NCBI RefSeq assembly: GCF_037132785.1
Contig: NZ_JBAHZZ010000105.1
Span: 1 to 5,563, forward strand
Length of the DNA: 5,563 nt
Direction of reading: 5' to 3'
DNA from: Flavicella sp037132785
GTDB lineage: Bacteria; Bacteroidota; Bacteroidia; Flavobacteriales; Flavobacteriaceae
The notes beneath the pieces were generated by a model. The model did not search any database and had not been told where the DNA came from. It saw only the letters and a list, made by a program, of their open reading frames with translations. Below, piece after piece: positions 1-5,563 of this stretch (positions are counted from its first letter, which is position 1; every line of letters starts with the position of its first letter). Position numbers and translations under genes: made by a program.

Positions 1-1
1 A

Positions 2-136
2 GCTTACTTTGATGAATTTTGTTTTAGAATTAATAGGTCACAATACAAAGAATCCATTTTTCATAAAACAATTCTTAGAATGGTACTACAAAAACCTAAA
101 TATCAAAAAAACATAAAACAGACACTAGGCGTATAA
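2..136 (+). CDS. IS1595/ISXO2-like transposase, C-terminal end (5' part outside window)
   Basis: This is an open frame of 44 codons entering from the left edge and closed by TAA at 134-136. It begins AYFDEFCFRINRSQ and continues with ESIFHKTILRMV. The Y(L/F)DEF(C/T)(F/Y)R(L/I/F)NR signature followed by an (I/L)F..(I/L)..RM(V) stretch is, from memory, typical of the end of the ISXO2-like DDE transposase domain of IS1595-family elements in Bacteroidota. The catalytic residues would lie upstream and are not visible, so whether the enzyme is intact cannot be judged. The remaining tail is basic (KPKYQKNIKQ), which fits a DNA-binding protein. The terminal inverted repeat of the element should lie between this stop and the hexosaminidase gene, but with only one end in view I cannot place it. 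The family call rests on remembered motifs, not on an alignment. Confidence 0.68.
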   Translation, partial: AYFDEFCFRINRSQYKESIFHKTILRMVLQKPKYQKNIKQTLGV

Positions 137-166
137 CTCAGAAAATTGATATAACTTAATCTAAAA

Positions 167-185
167 TTGCCAATATCATTGGCAA
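167..185. promoter_or_regulatory. Perfect 8-bp inverted repeat, candidate operator
   Basis: The arms TTGCCAAT (167-174) and ATTGGCAA (178-185) are exact reverse complements separated by ATC. The right arm contains the TTG (179-181) that would serve as the -33 box of the promoter at 179-210, so a dimeric regulator bound here could block RNA polymerase. It could instead be the stem of a transcription terminator for the transposase gene, but no T-run follows it, or it could belong to the insertion element's end. The repeat is seen directly; its function is inferred. Confidence 0.5.
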
Positions 186-210
186 GCATAAATCAAAACG
201 CCTATATTTG
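179..210 (+). promoter_or_regulatory. Bacteroidota-type promoter for the hexosaminidase gene
   Basis: TATATTTG at 203-210 matches the Bacteroidota -7 consensus TAnnTTTG exactly. A TTG at 179-181 lies 21 bases upstream, within the usual spread for the -33 box. Transcription would start near 215-218, giving a leader of about 55 bases before the ATG at 272. No competing TAnnTTTG was seen between 137 and 271. The -33 box overlaps the inverted repeat at 167-185. Confidence 0.55.
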
Positions 211-271
211 TAATGCAAAAATTGAGTTTTTGGGTTAAATTCAGCAAGTCTAATAAATTAATATAACAAAA

Positions 272-1960
272 ATGAGATCTATTATCGTATTCCTATGTTT
301 ATTGAGCGTATCCTGTTCAAATAAATACAAAGATGTAATAACTGCAGCTGAAGATTATCAAATAATTCCAAAACCATCTACTCTGGAAGTTTTAAAAGGA
401 AGATTTTTGATAGACGATAACACTAAAATAGTAGGAGATTCAAGTTTGATAACCGAGGGGGATTATCTAGCAGAAATGCTAAGTCTTTCTTCAGGAGAGA
501 ATATTAAATTTGATCCCAAAAGCGATAATGGAAATATTATATTAAAAATAGATGACGCTATAACTAATAATGAAGGGTATGAACTAAAAGTAGCCTACAA
601 TGAAATTATCATTTCAGGAAAAACTTCTAAAGGTGTTTTTTATGGCATTCAAACATTAAGACAATTGATGCCTGCTTCCATAGAATCAAAAGATGGGTTA
701 ACAAAAGAATTAACTATTCCAGCAGTTAGTATTAAAGACAGCCCGAGATATCTATACAGAGGAATGCATTTAGATGTTGCTCGTCATTTTTTTCCTGTTT
801 CATTTGTGAAAAAATACATTGATTTAATTGCAATGCATAAAATGAATGCCTTTCATTGGCACCTAACTGAAGATCAAGGTTGGAGAATAGAAATAAAAAA
901 ATACCCAAAATTAACTGAAGTTGGAGCTTGGAGAAATGGGACTATCGTTGGTCATCACCCTGGAACTTCAAACGATCAAAAAAAATACGGTGGTTTTTAT
1001 ACGCAAGAAGATATAAAGGAGATCGTTAAATATGCCTCAGAACGTCATGTTACCGTAATCCCTGAAATTGAATTACCAGGTCACGGTGGTGCAGCCATTG
1101 CATCCTATCCCTTCTTAAGTTGTTTCCCAAATGAACCGACTAAAATTTATAAGGATATGGGTTCAATCAAAGGGAAAGAATTACAAGCCAATGGAACACC
1201 AAAAATAGTGTATGAAACCTGGGGAGTTATTGATGATGTGTTTTGTGCTGGGCAAGAAGAAACCTTTGAGTTTTTAGAAAATGTTTTGGCCGAAATAATT
1301 CCATTATTTCCCGCTCAATACATTCATATAGGAGGAGATGAATGTCCAAAAGGAAATTGGAAAAAATGCTCAAAATGTCAACAAACAATGGTGGAAAAAG
1401 GATTAAAAAACGAGCATGAGTTACAGAGTTATTTCATTCAACGAATGGAAAAATATATAAATTCTAAAGGGAAGAAAATAATTGGTTGGGAAGAAATTTT
1501 AGAAGGAGGATTGGCTCCTAATGCCACTTTGATGTCTTGGAGAGGTACCAAAGGAGGAATAACAGCAGCAAAACAGAAACACGATGTCATTATGACTCCA
1601 AAACAGTATTGTTATTTTGATTATTATCAATCTAAAGACAGAGAAAATGAGCCATTGGCAATTGGAGGATTGACAACTGTTTTTCAAGTATATTCTTATA
1701 ATCCAGCACCTGAAGAATTAACTCAAGAGGAACAAAAGTATATTTTAGGAGTTCAAGGAAATGTTTGGACAGAATATATGGAAACTACAGATTCTGTTGA
1801 ATATATGCTATTACCTAGAATGACAGCTTTATCAGAAGTAGTTTGGTCATCAGAAGAAGGGAAAAACTGGAATGATTTTCAACAAAGATTAAATTATATT
1901 TCTAAAAGATATGATGTCATGGACTTAAATTACGCAAAACATAGTATTAAAAAGGAATAA
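272..1960 (+). CDS. GH20 beta-N-acetylhexosaminidase, probable lipoprotein
   Basis: A complete 562-residue glycoside hydrolase family 20 exo-enzyme, expected to remove terminal beta-linked GlcNAc or GalNAc by substrate-assisted catalysis. The N-terminus MRSIIVFLCLLSVSC is a short lipoprotein-type signal with lipidated Cys15; the -3 residue is Ser rather than the usual Leu. SNKYKD follows, which lacks the acidic run of the Bacteroidota surface-export signal, so a periplasmic-facing location is somewhat favoured. A GH20b-type domain spans roughly residues 28-155 and the catalytic barrel about 158-525. Visible motifs are RGMHLDVARH (163-172, Arg163 the likely sugar-binding Arg), FHWHLTEDQGWR (194-205), PEIELPGH (264-271), HIGGDE (352-357) with the catalytic pair Asp356-Glu357, MSWRG (421-425), YFD (448-450) and GNVWTEY (496-502). 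CSKC at 366-369 follows the catalytic pair. Length is normal and there is no C-terminal binding or sorting domain. The ATG at 272 is chosen because it begins the signal peptide; the upstream bases are A-rich with no Shine-Dalgarno, as usual in this phylum. The natural substrate (chitin oligomers, muropeptides or glycans) cannot be read from sequence. Confidence 0.95.
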   Translation: MRSIIVFLCLLSVSCSNKYKDVITAAEDYQIIPKPSTLEVLKGRFLIDDNTKIVGDSSLITEGDYLAEMLSLSSGENIKFDPKSDNGNIILKIDDAITNNEGYELKVAYNEIIISGKTSKGVFYGIQTLRQLMPASIESKDGLTKELTIPAVSIKDSPRYLYRGMHLDVARHFFPVSFVKKYIDLIAMHKMNAFHWHLTEDQGWRIEIKKYPKLTEVGAWRNGTIVGHHPGTSNDQKKYGGFYTQEDIKEIVKYASERHVTVIPEIELPGHGGAAIASYPFLSCFPNEPTKIYKDMGSIKGKELQANGTPKIVYETWGVIDDVFCAGQEETFEFLENVLAEIIPLFPAQYIHIGGDECPKGNWKKCSKCQQTMVEKGLKNEHELQSYFIQRMEKYINSKGKKIIGWEEILEGGLAPNATLMSWRGTKGGITAAKQKHDVIMTPKQYCYFDYYQSKDRENEPLAIGGLTTVFQVYSYNPAPEELTQEEQKYILGVQGNVWTEYMETTDSVEYMLLPRMTALSEVVWSSEEGKNWNDFQQRLNYISKRYDVMDLNYAKHSIKKE

Positions 1961-1975
1961 TTGTTTTATTGCAAA

Positions 1976-2036
1976 AGAATAGTAAGTGTCGTCAGGCTGA
2001 GCAGAATCATGCTTTTTCATAAGTAAAAACTATTCT
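1976..2036. repeat. GC-richer block between 8-bp inverted repeats, possible intergenic repeat or hairpin
   Basis: AGAATAGT (1976-1983) and ACTATTCT (2029-2036) are exact reverse complements 45 bases apart. Between them lies GTCGTCAGGCTGAGCAG (1988-2004), noticeably richer in G+C than the rest of this gap. That motif reminds me of the dispersed intergenic sequences (of the GTCAGGCTGAGC type) seen repeatedly in flavobacterial genomes, but only one copy is present here so repetition cannot be shown. A weak terminator-like hairpin lies inside it and is listed separately. Confidence 0.3.
2000..2017 (+). terminator. Weak candidate terminator of the hexosaminidase gene
   Basis: AGCA (2000-2003) pairs with TGCT (2010-2013) around a six-base loop, and five Ts end the site (2013-2017). 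The stem is only 4 bp, or 5 with a G-T pair, so it would be weak. It lies 40 bases after the stop codon at 1960, and no stronger stem with a T-run is visible before the receptor gene. Read-through into the receptor gene is therefore possible. Confidence 0.25.
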
Positions 2037-2211
2037 ATAACTCACTTTAGATTGCACCAAATATCGAAAATGAATATTCAAAAAAACATCACTGAAAAAT
2101 AAAATATTGGACGTTTAGTAGATAAAAATACTTATTAAATTGTTCAATTTAAAAACATGTTCTTCTCTGATTAACTCAACACCTACAAGATGTTAAACAA
2201 AAAATAATGCA

Positions 2212-2245
2212 TTTGGTCAGGATAAAATGGTAGTTGATAGATTTG
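2212..2245 (+). promoter_or_regulatory. Distal candidate promoter of the receptor gene (P1)
   Basis: TAGATTTG at 2238-2245 is an exact TAnnTTTG -7 box and TTTG at 2212-2215 a -33 box, with a 22-base spacer that is at the long end of the accepted range. The start would be near 2252, giving a leader of about 47 bases that contains the complete 22-bp palindrome. Confidence 0.45.
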
Positions 2246-2248
2246 TGT

Positions 2249-2278
2249 TTTGATATAAAATAAATTCAGTTAATTTTG
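2249..2278 (+). promoter_or_regulatory. Proximal candidate promoter of the receptor gene (P2)
   Basis: TAATTTTG at 2271-2278 is an exact TAnnTTTG -7 box. TTTG at 2249-2252 lies 18 bases upstream, close to the ideal -33 spacing and better than P1. The start would fall near 2285, leaving only about 14 bases before the ATG at 2299. The last four bases of this -7 box are the first four of the 22-bp palindrome. Confidence 0.5.
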
Positions 2279-2296
2279 ATTAAAATTTTAATCAAA
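2275..2296. promoter_or_regulatory. Perfect 22-bp palindrome at the receptor start, candidate operator
   Basis: TTTGATTAAAA (2275-2285) is followed directly by its exact reverse complement TTTTAATCAAA (2286-2296). It ends two bases before the ATG at 2299 and overlaps the -7 box of P2, so a bound dimeric regulator would cover the transcription start. In RNA made from P1 it could fold into a roughly 9-bp A/U hairpin next to the start codon. An AT-rich genome makes short palindromes common, but eleven matching arm positions is long for chance. Confidence 0.5.
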
Positions 2297-2298
2297 CG

Positions 2299-4674
2299 AT
2301 GAAACGTATATTTCTTTTTTTATTTCTATCATTAACAACATGCCTCCTAAACGATTTACATGCACAAACATCATTTAAAGTTAAAGGTGTGGTAGTGAAT
2401 GAACTGAATAAAACCCCTATTCCATTCGCTACTTTGATCGTTATCAATAAAGAAACCTCAGAAAACATTACAGGTACAACCACAGCGGATGATGGGTCTT
2501 TTGAAATCACGATAAATTCATCTAATATTTCTTTAGAAATTCGATATATAGGTTTTGAAACAAAAGTTATTCCAGAGGTTTTATTTTCTTCTAACATAGC
2601 CAATCTTGGTAAAATAGGAATCTATGAAGGTCATACTTTAGAAGAAGTAAATATTAGAGCCGAAAAATCTACTACAGAGTTTAAATTAGACAGACGTGTT
2701 TTTAATGTTGGGAGAGACTTAAGTTCTACCGGAATGGGAGCATTGGAGTTATTGAATAATGTCCCTTCTGTAAACATCAACATAGAAGGTGAAATAAGTT
2801 TAAGAGGGAGTTCTGGTGTACAAGTTTTGATTGACGGAAAACCTTCAATTATAGCAGATGACCCAAGCAATTCCTTGAGTTCTATTACTGCAGATATGAT
2901 TGAAAGTGTAGAAGTAATCACCAATCCATCTGCCAAATATGACGCCGAAGGAACCTCAGGAATTATAAACATAATCCTAAAAAAGAACAAAAAAAAGGGT
3001 CTAAATGGCTCTATTTCTCTCAATACAGGCACACCTCACAATCACAGTATGGGTCTGAGCATAAACAAAAGATCTGAAAAATTTAATTTATTTGCGCAAC
3101 TAGGAGCTGGGTACAAAGAAAGAATTTATGACAACGAAAACAGCAATCAGAACTTAGAAGACAACACAACGATCAATAGCATAAGCACAGAATACAGAAA
3201 TGAAAATTATTACAATCTTGTTTTAGGAACTGATTATGAGATAAACGAATTAAACATAATTACCTTATCAGGAAATTTTACATATGAAATTGAAGACATG
3301 CCGTCCAAAACATATTTTAGTTCTTATGAAGAGAATACATTAATTTCTGAATGGAATCGTAATGAAACAACAGATGCTACTAATCCAAAATGGCAATATG
3401 AATTACAGTATAAAAAAGATTTTAAAGACCACAAAGACCACGATTTGTTGTTTAGCGCATTGGGAAGATATTTTGGAAAAGATCAAGAGTCAGAGTTCGA
3501 AGTATTGCCAACATTTGGTGACAGCGAATTTGAAAATCAACAAACAGAGACTGAGTTTCAACAACAAGACTTCACTTTAAAGTTAGACTATACAAAACCA
3601 ATTTCTGAAAACTCAACTTTAGAAACAGGAACTCAATATGTTATCAATGATGTTGGCAATGATTTTACTGTTAGGGATTGGGATTTTACTAACGAAGATT
3701 GGGTCACAGATTCAGATTTAACAAATAATTTCGAATATAACCAAAAGGTCTTGGGTATATATGCAACAGGTTCATATGAATATGCTTCTTGGGGAGTAAA
3801 AGCGGGATTACGATTAGAAAACACTAATTTAAACACACTTCTTATTGATACAGATGAAGGAAATGAAGAAAATTATACAGACTTTTTTCCAAGTGCACAT
3901 ATATCTTATAAGTTTAATCAAGAAATCTCAATGCAAGGGGGGTATTCTAAACGAATTTTCAGACCAAGATTATGGGACCTAAATCCCTTTTTTAATATTA
4001 GAAATGATTATAACTACAGAGTAGGAAACCCTGATTTAAAACCCGAATACACAGATTCATTTGAATTGACTAGTATTTTTATCATTCCAAAAGCTTCTAT
4101 CAACGCCAGTATTTATCATAGATATACTAATGATGTCGTTGAGCGTATAACTTATTTCGAAGACAACGTTAGTATTACGAAACCAGAAAATATTGGAACA
4201 AACAATACAACAGGTGTTGAGTTAAACGCTAAATACAGCCCTTGGAATTGGTTTTCTTTAAACAGTGATTTCAATTTTAGTTATTTTGACAGAAAAGGAG
4301 AGCTTGATGGCGAAAACTTTGATTTTATCGGTAGAAGTTGGACTACTAGAATGACTGGAAAACTAAAGTTACCAGCAGAATTTGAGGTAGAATTAACTGG
4401 GAATTTTCAATCCGCTTACAAGACAGTACAAGGCGAAACTTCTCAAAACACTTATGCAGATTTTGGTTTACGCAAAAAAATAGCAAACGGGAAAGTGGTA
4501 ATAAGTCTTAGCGCAACAGACATATTTAATTCTCGTATTAGAGAAGTTACTATAAGTCAACCTACATATTATGTTTATTCCAAACGACAAAGAGGACGAA
4601 TCATTACGCTAGGAGTGAGTTATGGATTTGGAAAAGGAGAAGCTATGACTTATTCTGGAGGAGGAAGAAGATAG
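2299..4674 (+). CDS. TonB-dependent outer membrane receptor (CarboxypepD_reg-like plus OMP_b-brl_3 type)
   Basis: A complete 791-residue outer membrane transporter, expected to take up a ligand with energy from TonB-ExbBD. Residues 1-22 form a Sec signal peptide (MKRIFLFLFLSLTTCLL) with probable cleavage after HA, before Gln23. A carboxypeptidase-regulatory-like beta-sandwich follows at about 25-110 (KGVVVNE, PFATL, TTADDGSFEI, IRYIGFET). The plug spans about 125-232: LELLNNVPSVNI, SLRGSSGVQVLIDGKPS (167-183), then IESVEVITNPSAKYDAEGTS (201-220) with GIINIILKKN after it. The remainder, to about residue 775, is a beta-barrel of alternating aromatic strands, including RPRLWDLNPFFNIRN, the GNPDLKPEYTDSFEL motif and a last strand ending GVSYGFGKG. 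Such receptors in Bacteroidota usually act without a SusD partner, and none follows here. The substrate is unknown; the neighbouring hexosaminidase hints at an aminosugar oligosaccharide, but this is a guess. The ATG at 2299 begins the signal peptide and sits two bases after a perfect palindrome. Length and ends look normal. Confidence 0.93.
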   Translation: MKRIFLFLFLSLTTCLLNDLHAQTSFKVKGVVVNELNKTPIPFATLIVINKETSENITGTTTADDGSFEITINSSNISLEIRYIGFETKVIPEVLFSSNIANLGKIGIYEGHTLEEVNIRAEKSTTEFKLDRRVFNVGRDLSSTGMGALELLNNVPSVNINIEGEISLRGSSGVQVLIDGKPSIIADDPSNSLSSITADMIESVEVITNPSAKYDAEGTSGIINIILKKNKKKGLNGSISLNTGTPHNHSMGLSINKRSEKFNLFAQLGAGYKERIYDNENSNQNLEDNTTINSISTEYRNENYYNLVLGTDYEINELNIITLSGNFTYEIEDMPSKTYFSSYEENTLISEWNRNETTDATNPKWQYELQYKKDFKDHKDHDLLFSALGRYFGKDQESEFEVLPTFGDSEFENQQTETEFQQQDFTLKLDYTKPISENSTLETGTQYVINDVGNDFTVRDWDFTNEDWVTDSDLTNNFEYNQKVLGIYATGSYEYASWGVKAGLRLENTNLNTLLIDTDEGNEENYTDFFPSAHISYKFNQEISMQGGYSKRIFRPRLWDLNPFFNIRNDYNYRVGNPDLKPEYTDSFELTSIFIIPKASINASIYHRYTNDVVERITYFEDNVSITKPENIGTNNTTGVELNAKYSPWNWFSLNSDFNFSYFDRKGELDGENFDFIGRSWTTRMTGKLKLPAEFEVELTGNFQSAYKTVQGETSQNTYADFGLRKKIANGKVVISLSATDIFNSRIREVTISQPTYYVYSKRQRGRIITLGVSYGFGKGEAMTYSGGGRR

Positions 4675-5105
4675 CTGCCACAAGAATGAACCAAATGACG
4701 GATCAGTAAATCCGCTTGAGGATTTACCTCTAGACATTAACTTGAGTTCAATATTTTGTGGATTATCCTAAATGAATTTCAGAGTGATTGATCATAAAAT
4801 TGAATTATATTTTTCTTTAGATGAAATAAAAAATATTAGCATAGCCTAGTTACGGTTCTATTTTATATTGAAATATAAAGGAAACAGAAACTAACTTAAT
4901 CAATCATTTTGATGTTTAATTGATATTCCTTAGTAAAAAAACACTTATTATGTTAAGCCAATTTACTCCTTTTTTCTAATAAAACTTATGGTTGTTATAA
5001 TAACAGGACAAATTCAATTTTTAGTTTTCTTTTTTGTTAAATATTAATCCTTTTCACTGTTTTTTTATTGCTTTTAATGGCATTAAATACCAAATAAACA
5101 TCAAT
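4675..5105. other. Intergenic region without a convincing gene
   Basis: This AT-rich stretch separates the receptor from the terminator of the convergent gene. It holds several short inverted repeats: hairpins at 4699-4727 (listed separately), TTTATATT/AATATAAA around GA at 4862-4879, TGTTAT/ATAACA around one base at 4993-5005, and TTTAATG/CATTAAA around one base at 5073-5087. None has a clear T-run on the + strand, so I cannot identify the receptor's terminator with confidence. Open frames here are short and lack recognisable motifs. Confidence 0.6.
4699..4727 (+). other. Two mutually exclusive hairpins after the receptor gene
   Basis: GTAAATCC (4706-4713) pairs exactly with GGATTTAC (4720-4727) around a six-base loop. 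The same ATCC bases can instead pair backwards, CGGAT (4699-4703) with ATCCG (4710-4714), also around six bases. The site begins 25 bases after the receptor stop. No T-run follows, so it is not a classic terminator; it could stabilise the 3' end of the mRNA. The base pairing is visible; any function is inferred. Confidence 0.3.
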
Positions 5106-5138
5106 AAAAAAAGGCTCCTAAATAAATTAGAAACCTTT
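5106..5138 (-). terminator. Rho-independent terminator of the LRR/T9SS gene
   Basis: Read on the minus strand, AAAGGTTTCTAA (5138-5127), a five-base loop (5126-5122) and TTAGGAGCCTTT (5121-5110) form a 12-bp stem with two G-T pairs, running into a tract of seven Ts (5112-5106). It lies 29 bases beyond the stop codon of the minus-strand gene. The T-run is only on that strand's downstream side, so it should act mainly in that direction. Confidence 0.8.
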
Positions 5139-5167
5139 ATAAATTAAAATTTTATAGTTTGAACCAG

Positions 5168-5563
5168 CTACAATTTCACTATTTTTTTTGATGTTTTCCC
5201 TTGACTGGTTTCTACTTCAAAAATATAGATGCCACTTGATAAGTAACTAACATCTATGCTTAAACTTTTCTCGGAATATAAATACTTGCCTAATACGGTA
5301 TAAATATTTACTTGTTTAAAGTTTAATGTACTATCTAAAGTTATATGTAATATATCTTTAACAGGGTTTGGATAAAATTTCACGGTGTTTTCAGTATTTA
5401 TATCTAAGGAACTTAATGCTTCACTTATAGCTCCAAAATCTTTCCAAACGTCTGCTAATTCATAGTTGTCTTTTGTGCCTTTTGGTACGGTTAAAGTTAT
5501 ATTATCTAAAATTAAACCTTCAAAGACATTTGAATTTATAGATAATGGGGTTTGCCAATTGAC
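5168..5563 (-). CDS. Secreted leucine-rich-repeat (BspA-like) protein with type IX sorting domain, 3' end only
   Basis: The frame is open from the right edge of the window to TAG at 5170-5168, giving the last 131 residues of a longer protein. Visible residues 1-48 carry the end of a BspA/LRR_5-like repeat region: NVFEGL, then TLTVPKGTKDNYELADVWKD and FGAISE. The (L)(T/Y)VP.GT...Y..A..W..F motif is the usual cap of bacterial BspA-type leucine-rich repeats. A Ser/Asn-rich linker (49-60) follows. Residues 61-131 match a type A T9SS C-terminal sorting domain: KFYPNPVKDILHI, VNIYTVLGKYLYS, VSYLSSGIYIFEVET and the basic end KTSKKIVKL. The protein is therefore expected to cross the outer membrane through the Por machinery and be attached or released after removal of this domain. 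Its role may be surface adhesion or binding, but the missing N-terminal part could hold other domains. A GTG at 5383-5381 is an internal valine codon, not the start. The gene converges on the receptor gene and has its own terminator at 5106-5138. Confidence 0.88.
   Translation of the reverse strand, partial: VNWQTPLSINSNVFEGLILDNITLTVPKGTKDNYELADVWKDFGAISEALSSLDINTENTVKFYPNPVKDILHITLDSTLNFKQVNIYTVLGKYLYSEKSLSIDVSYLSSGIYIFEVETSQGKTSKKIVKL

Noticed and set aside
1499..1687. Minus-strand open frame inside the hexosaminidase gene
   Set aside because: It lies wholly within strongly conserved GH20 coding sequence, has no recognisable motif and is Cys/Phe/Ser-rich as expected for an antisense shadow.
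2292..3032. Two minus-strand open frames (2292-2603 and 2631-3032) opposite the receptor's N-terminal domains
   Set aside because: The plus strand here carries clear signal peptide, beta-sandwich and plug motifs. The antisense frames show no family features or supporting promoter.
3362..3836. Small frames inside the barrel region (3362-3580 plus, 3633-3836 minus)
   Set aside because: Both overlap the receptor barrel, have no recognisable motif and low-complexity composition (Lys/Gln or Ser-rich) expected of out-of-frame reading.
4862..4879. TTTATATT/AATATAAA hairpin as the receptor's terminator
   Set aside because: The stem is entirely A/T, the loop is only two bases and GGAAAC follows instead of a T-run, so it is probably chance in AT-rich DNA.
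4675..5105. A SusD-like gene after the receptor
   Set aside because: The 493 bases before the next gene contain no frame long enough for a SusD homologue and no SusD motifs on either strand.
5168..5383. A separate 71-residue minus-strand gene starting at the GTG at 5383
   Set aside because: The frame stays open to the window edge at 5563 and the extra 60 codons encode a recognisable LRR cap. The GTG is an internal Val of the KFYPNP region, and a lone sorting domain would have no signal peptide.
1..5563. CRISPR array, tRNA or rRNA genes
   Set aside because: No regularly spaced repeats and no tRNA-like or rRNA-like conserved segments were seen on either strand by eye.

Overview
The window looks like a low-GC Bacteroidota chromosome, most likely from a member of the Flavobacteriaceae. 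Four things point there: strongly AT-rich DNA, promoter-like TAnnTTTG boxes instead of the sigma70 type, A-rich translation starts without a clear Shine-Dalgarno, and two hallmark protein types (a TonB-dependent receptor with an N-terminal carboxypeptidase-regulatory-like domain, and a C-terminal type IX secretion sorting domain). The species cannot be named from the sequence.

Layout. Bases 2-136 are the last 44 codons of a transposase that resembles the IS1595/ISXO2 family. A 135-bp gap (137-271) holds a perfect 8-bp inverted repeat that overlaps the -33 part of a Bacteroidota-type promoter. Bases 272-1960 (+) encode a complete GH20 beta-N-acetylhexosaminidase with a lipoprotein-type signal peptide. 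The 338-bp gap 1961-2298 holds a GC-richer block flanked by short inverted repeats, two candidate tandem promoters, and a perfect 22-bp palindrome ending two bases before the next start codon. Bases 2299-4674 (+) encode a complete 791-residue TonB-dependent outer membrane receptor. The 493-bp gap 4675-5167 has no convincing gene, a few hairpins, and a good rho-independent terminator for the gene arriving from the right. Bases 5168-5563 (-) are the 3' end of a secreted protein that combines a BspA-like leucine-rich-repeat end with a type IX sorting domain.

How the parts may work together. The receptor could import a ligand across the outer membrane, and the hexosaminidase could release terminal GlcNAc or GalNAc from oligosaccharides in the periplasm or at the cell surface. 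No SusD-like gene follows the receptor, and the receptor has its own promoter candidates, so this is not a classical SusCD polysaccharide-utilisation locus. A shared substrate is only a guess from adjacency. The convergent LRR/T9SS gene is probably an independent unit. I see no clear previously undescribed system. The most interesting signals are the two perfect palindromes placed on the promoters of the hexosaminidase and receptor genes.
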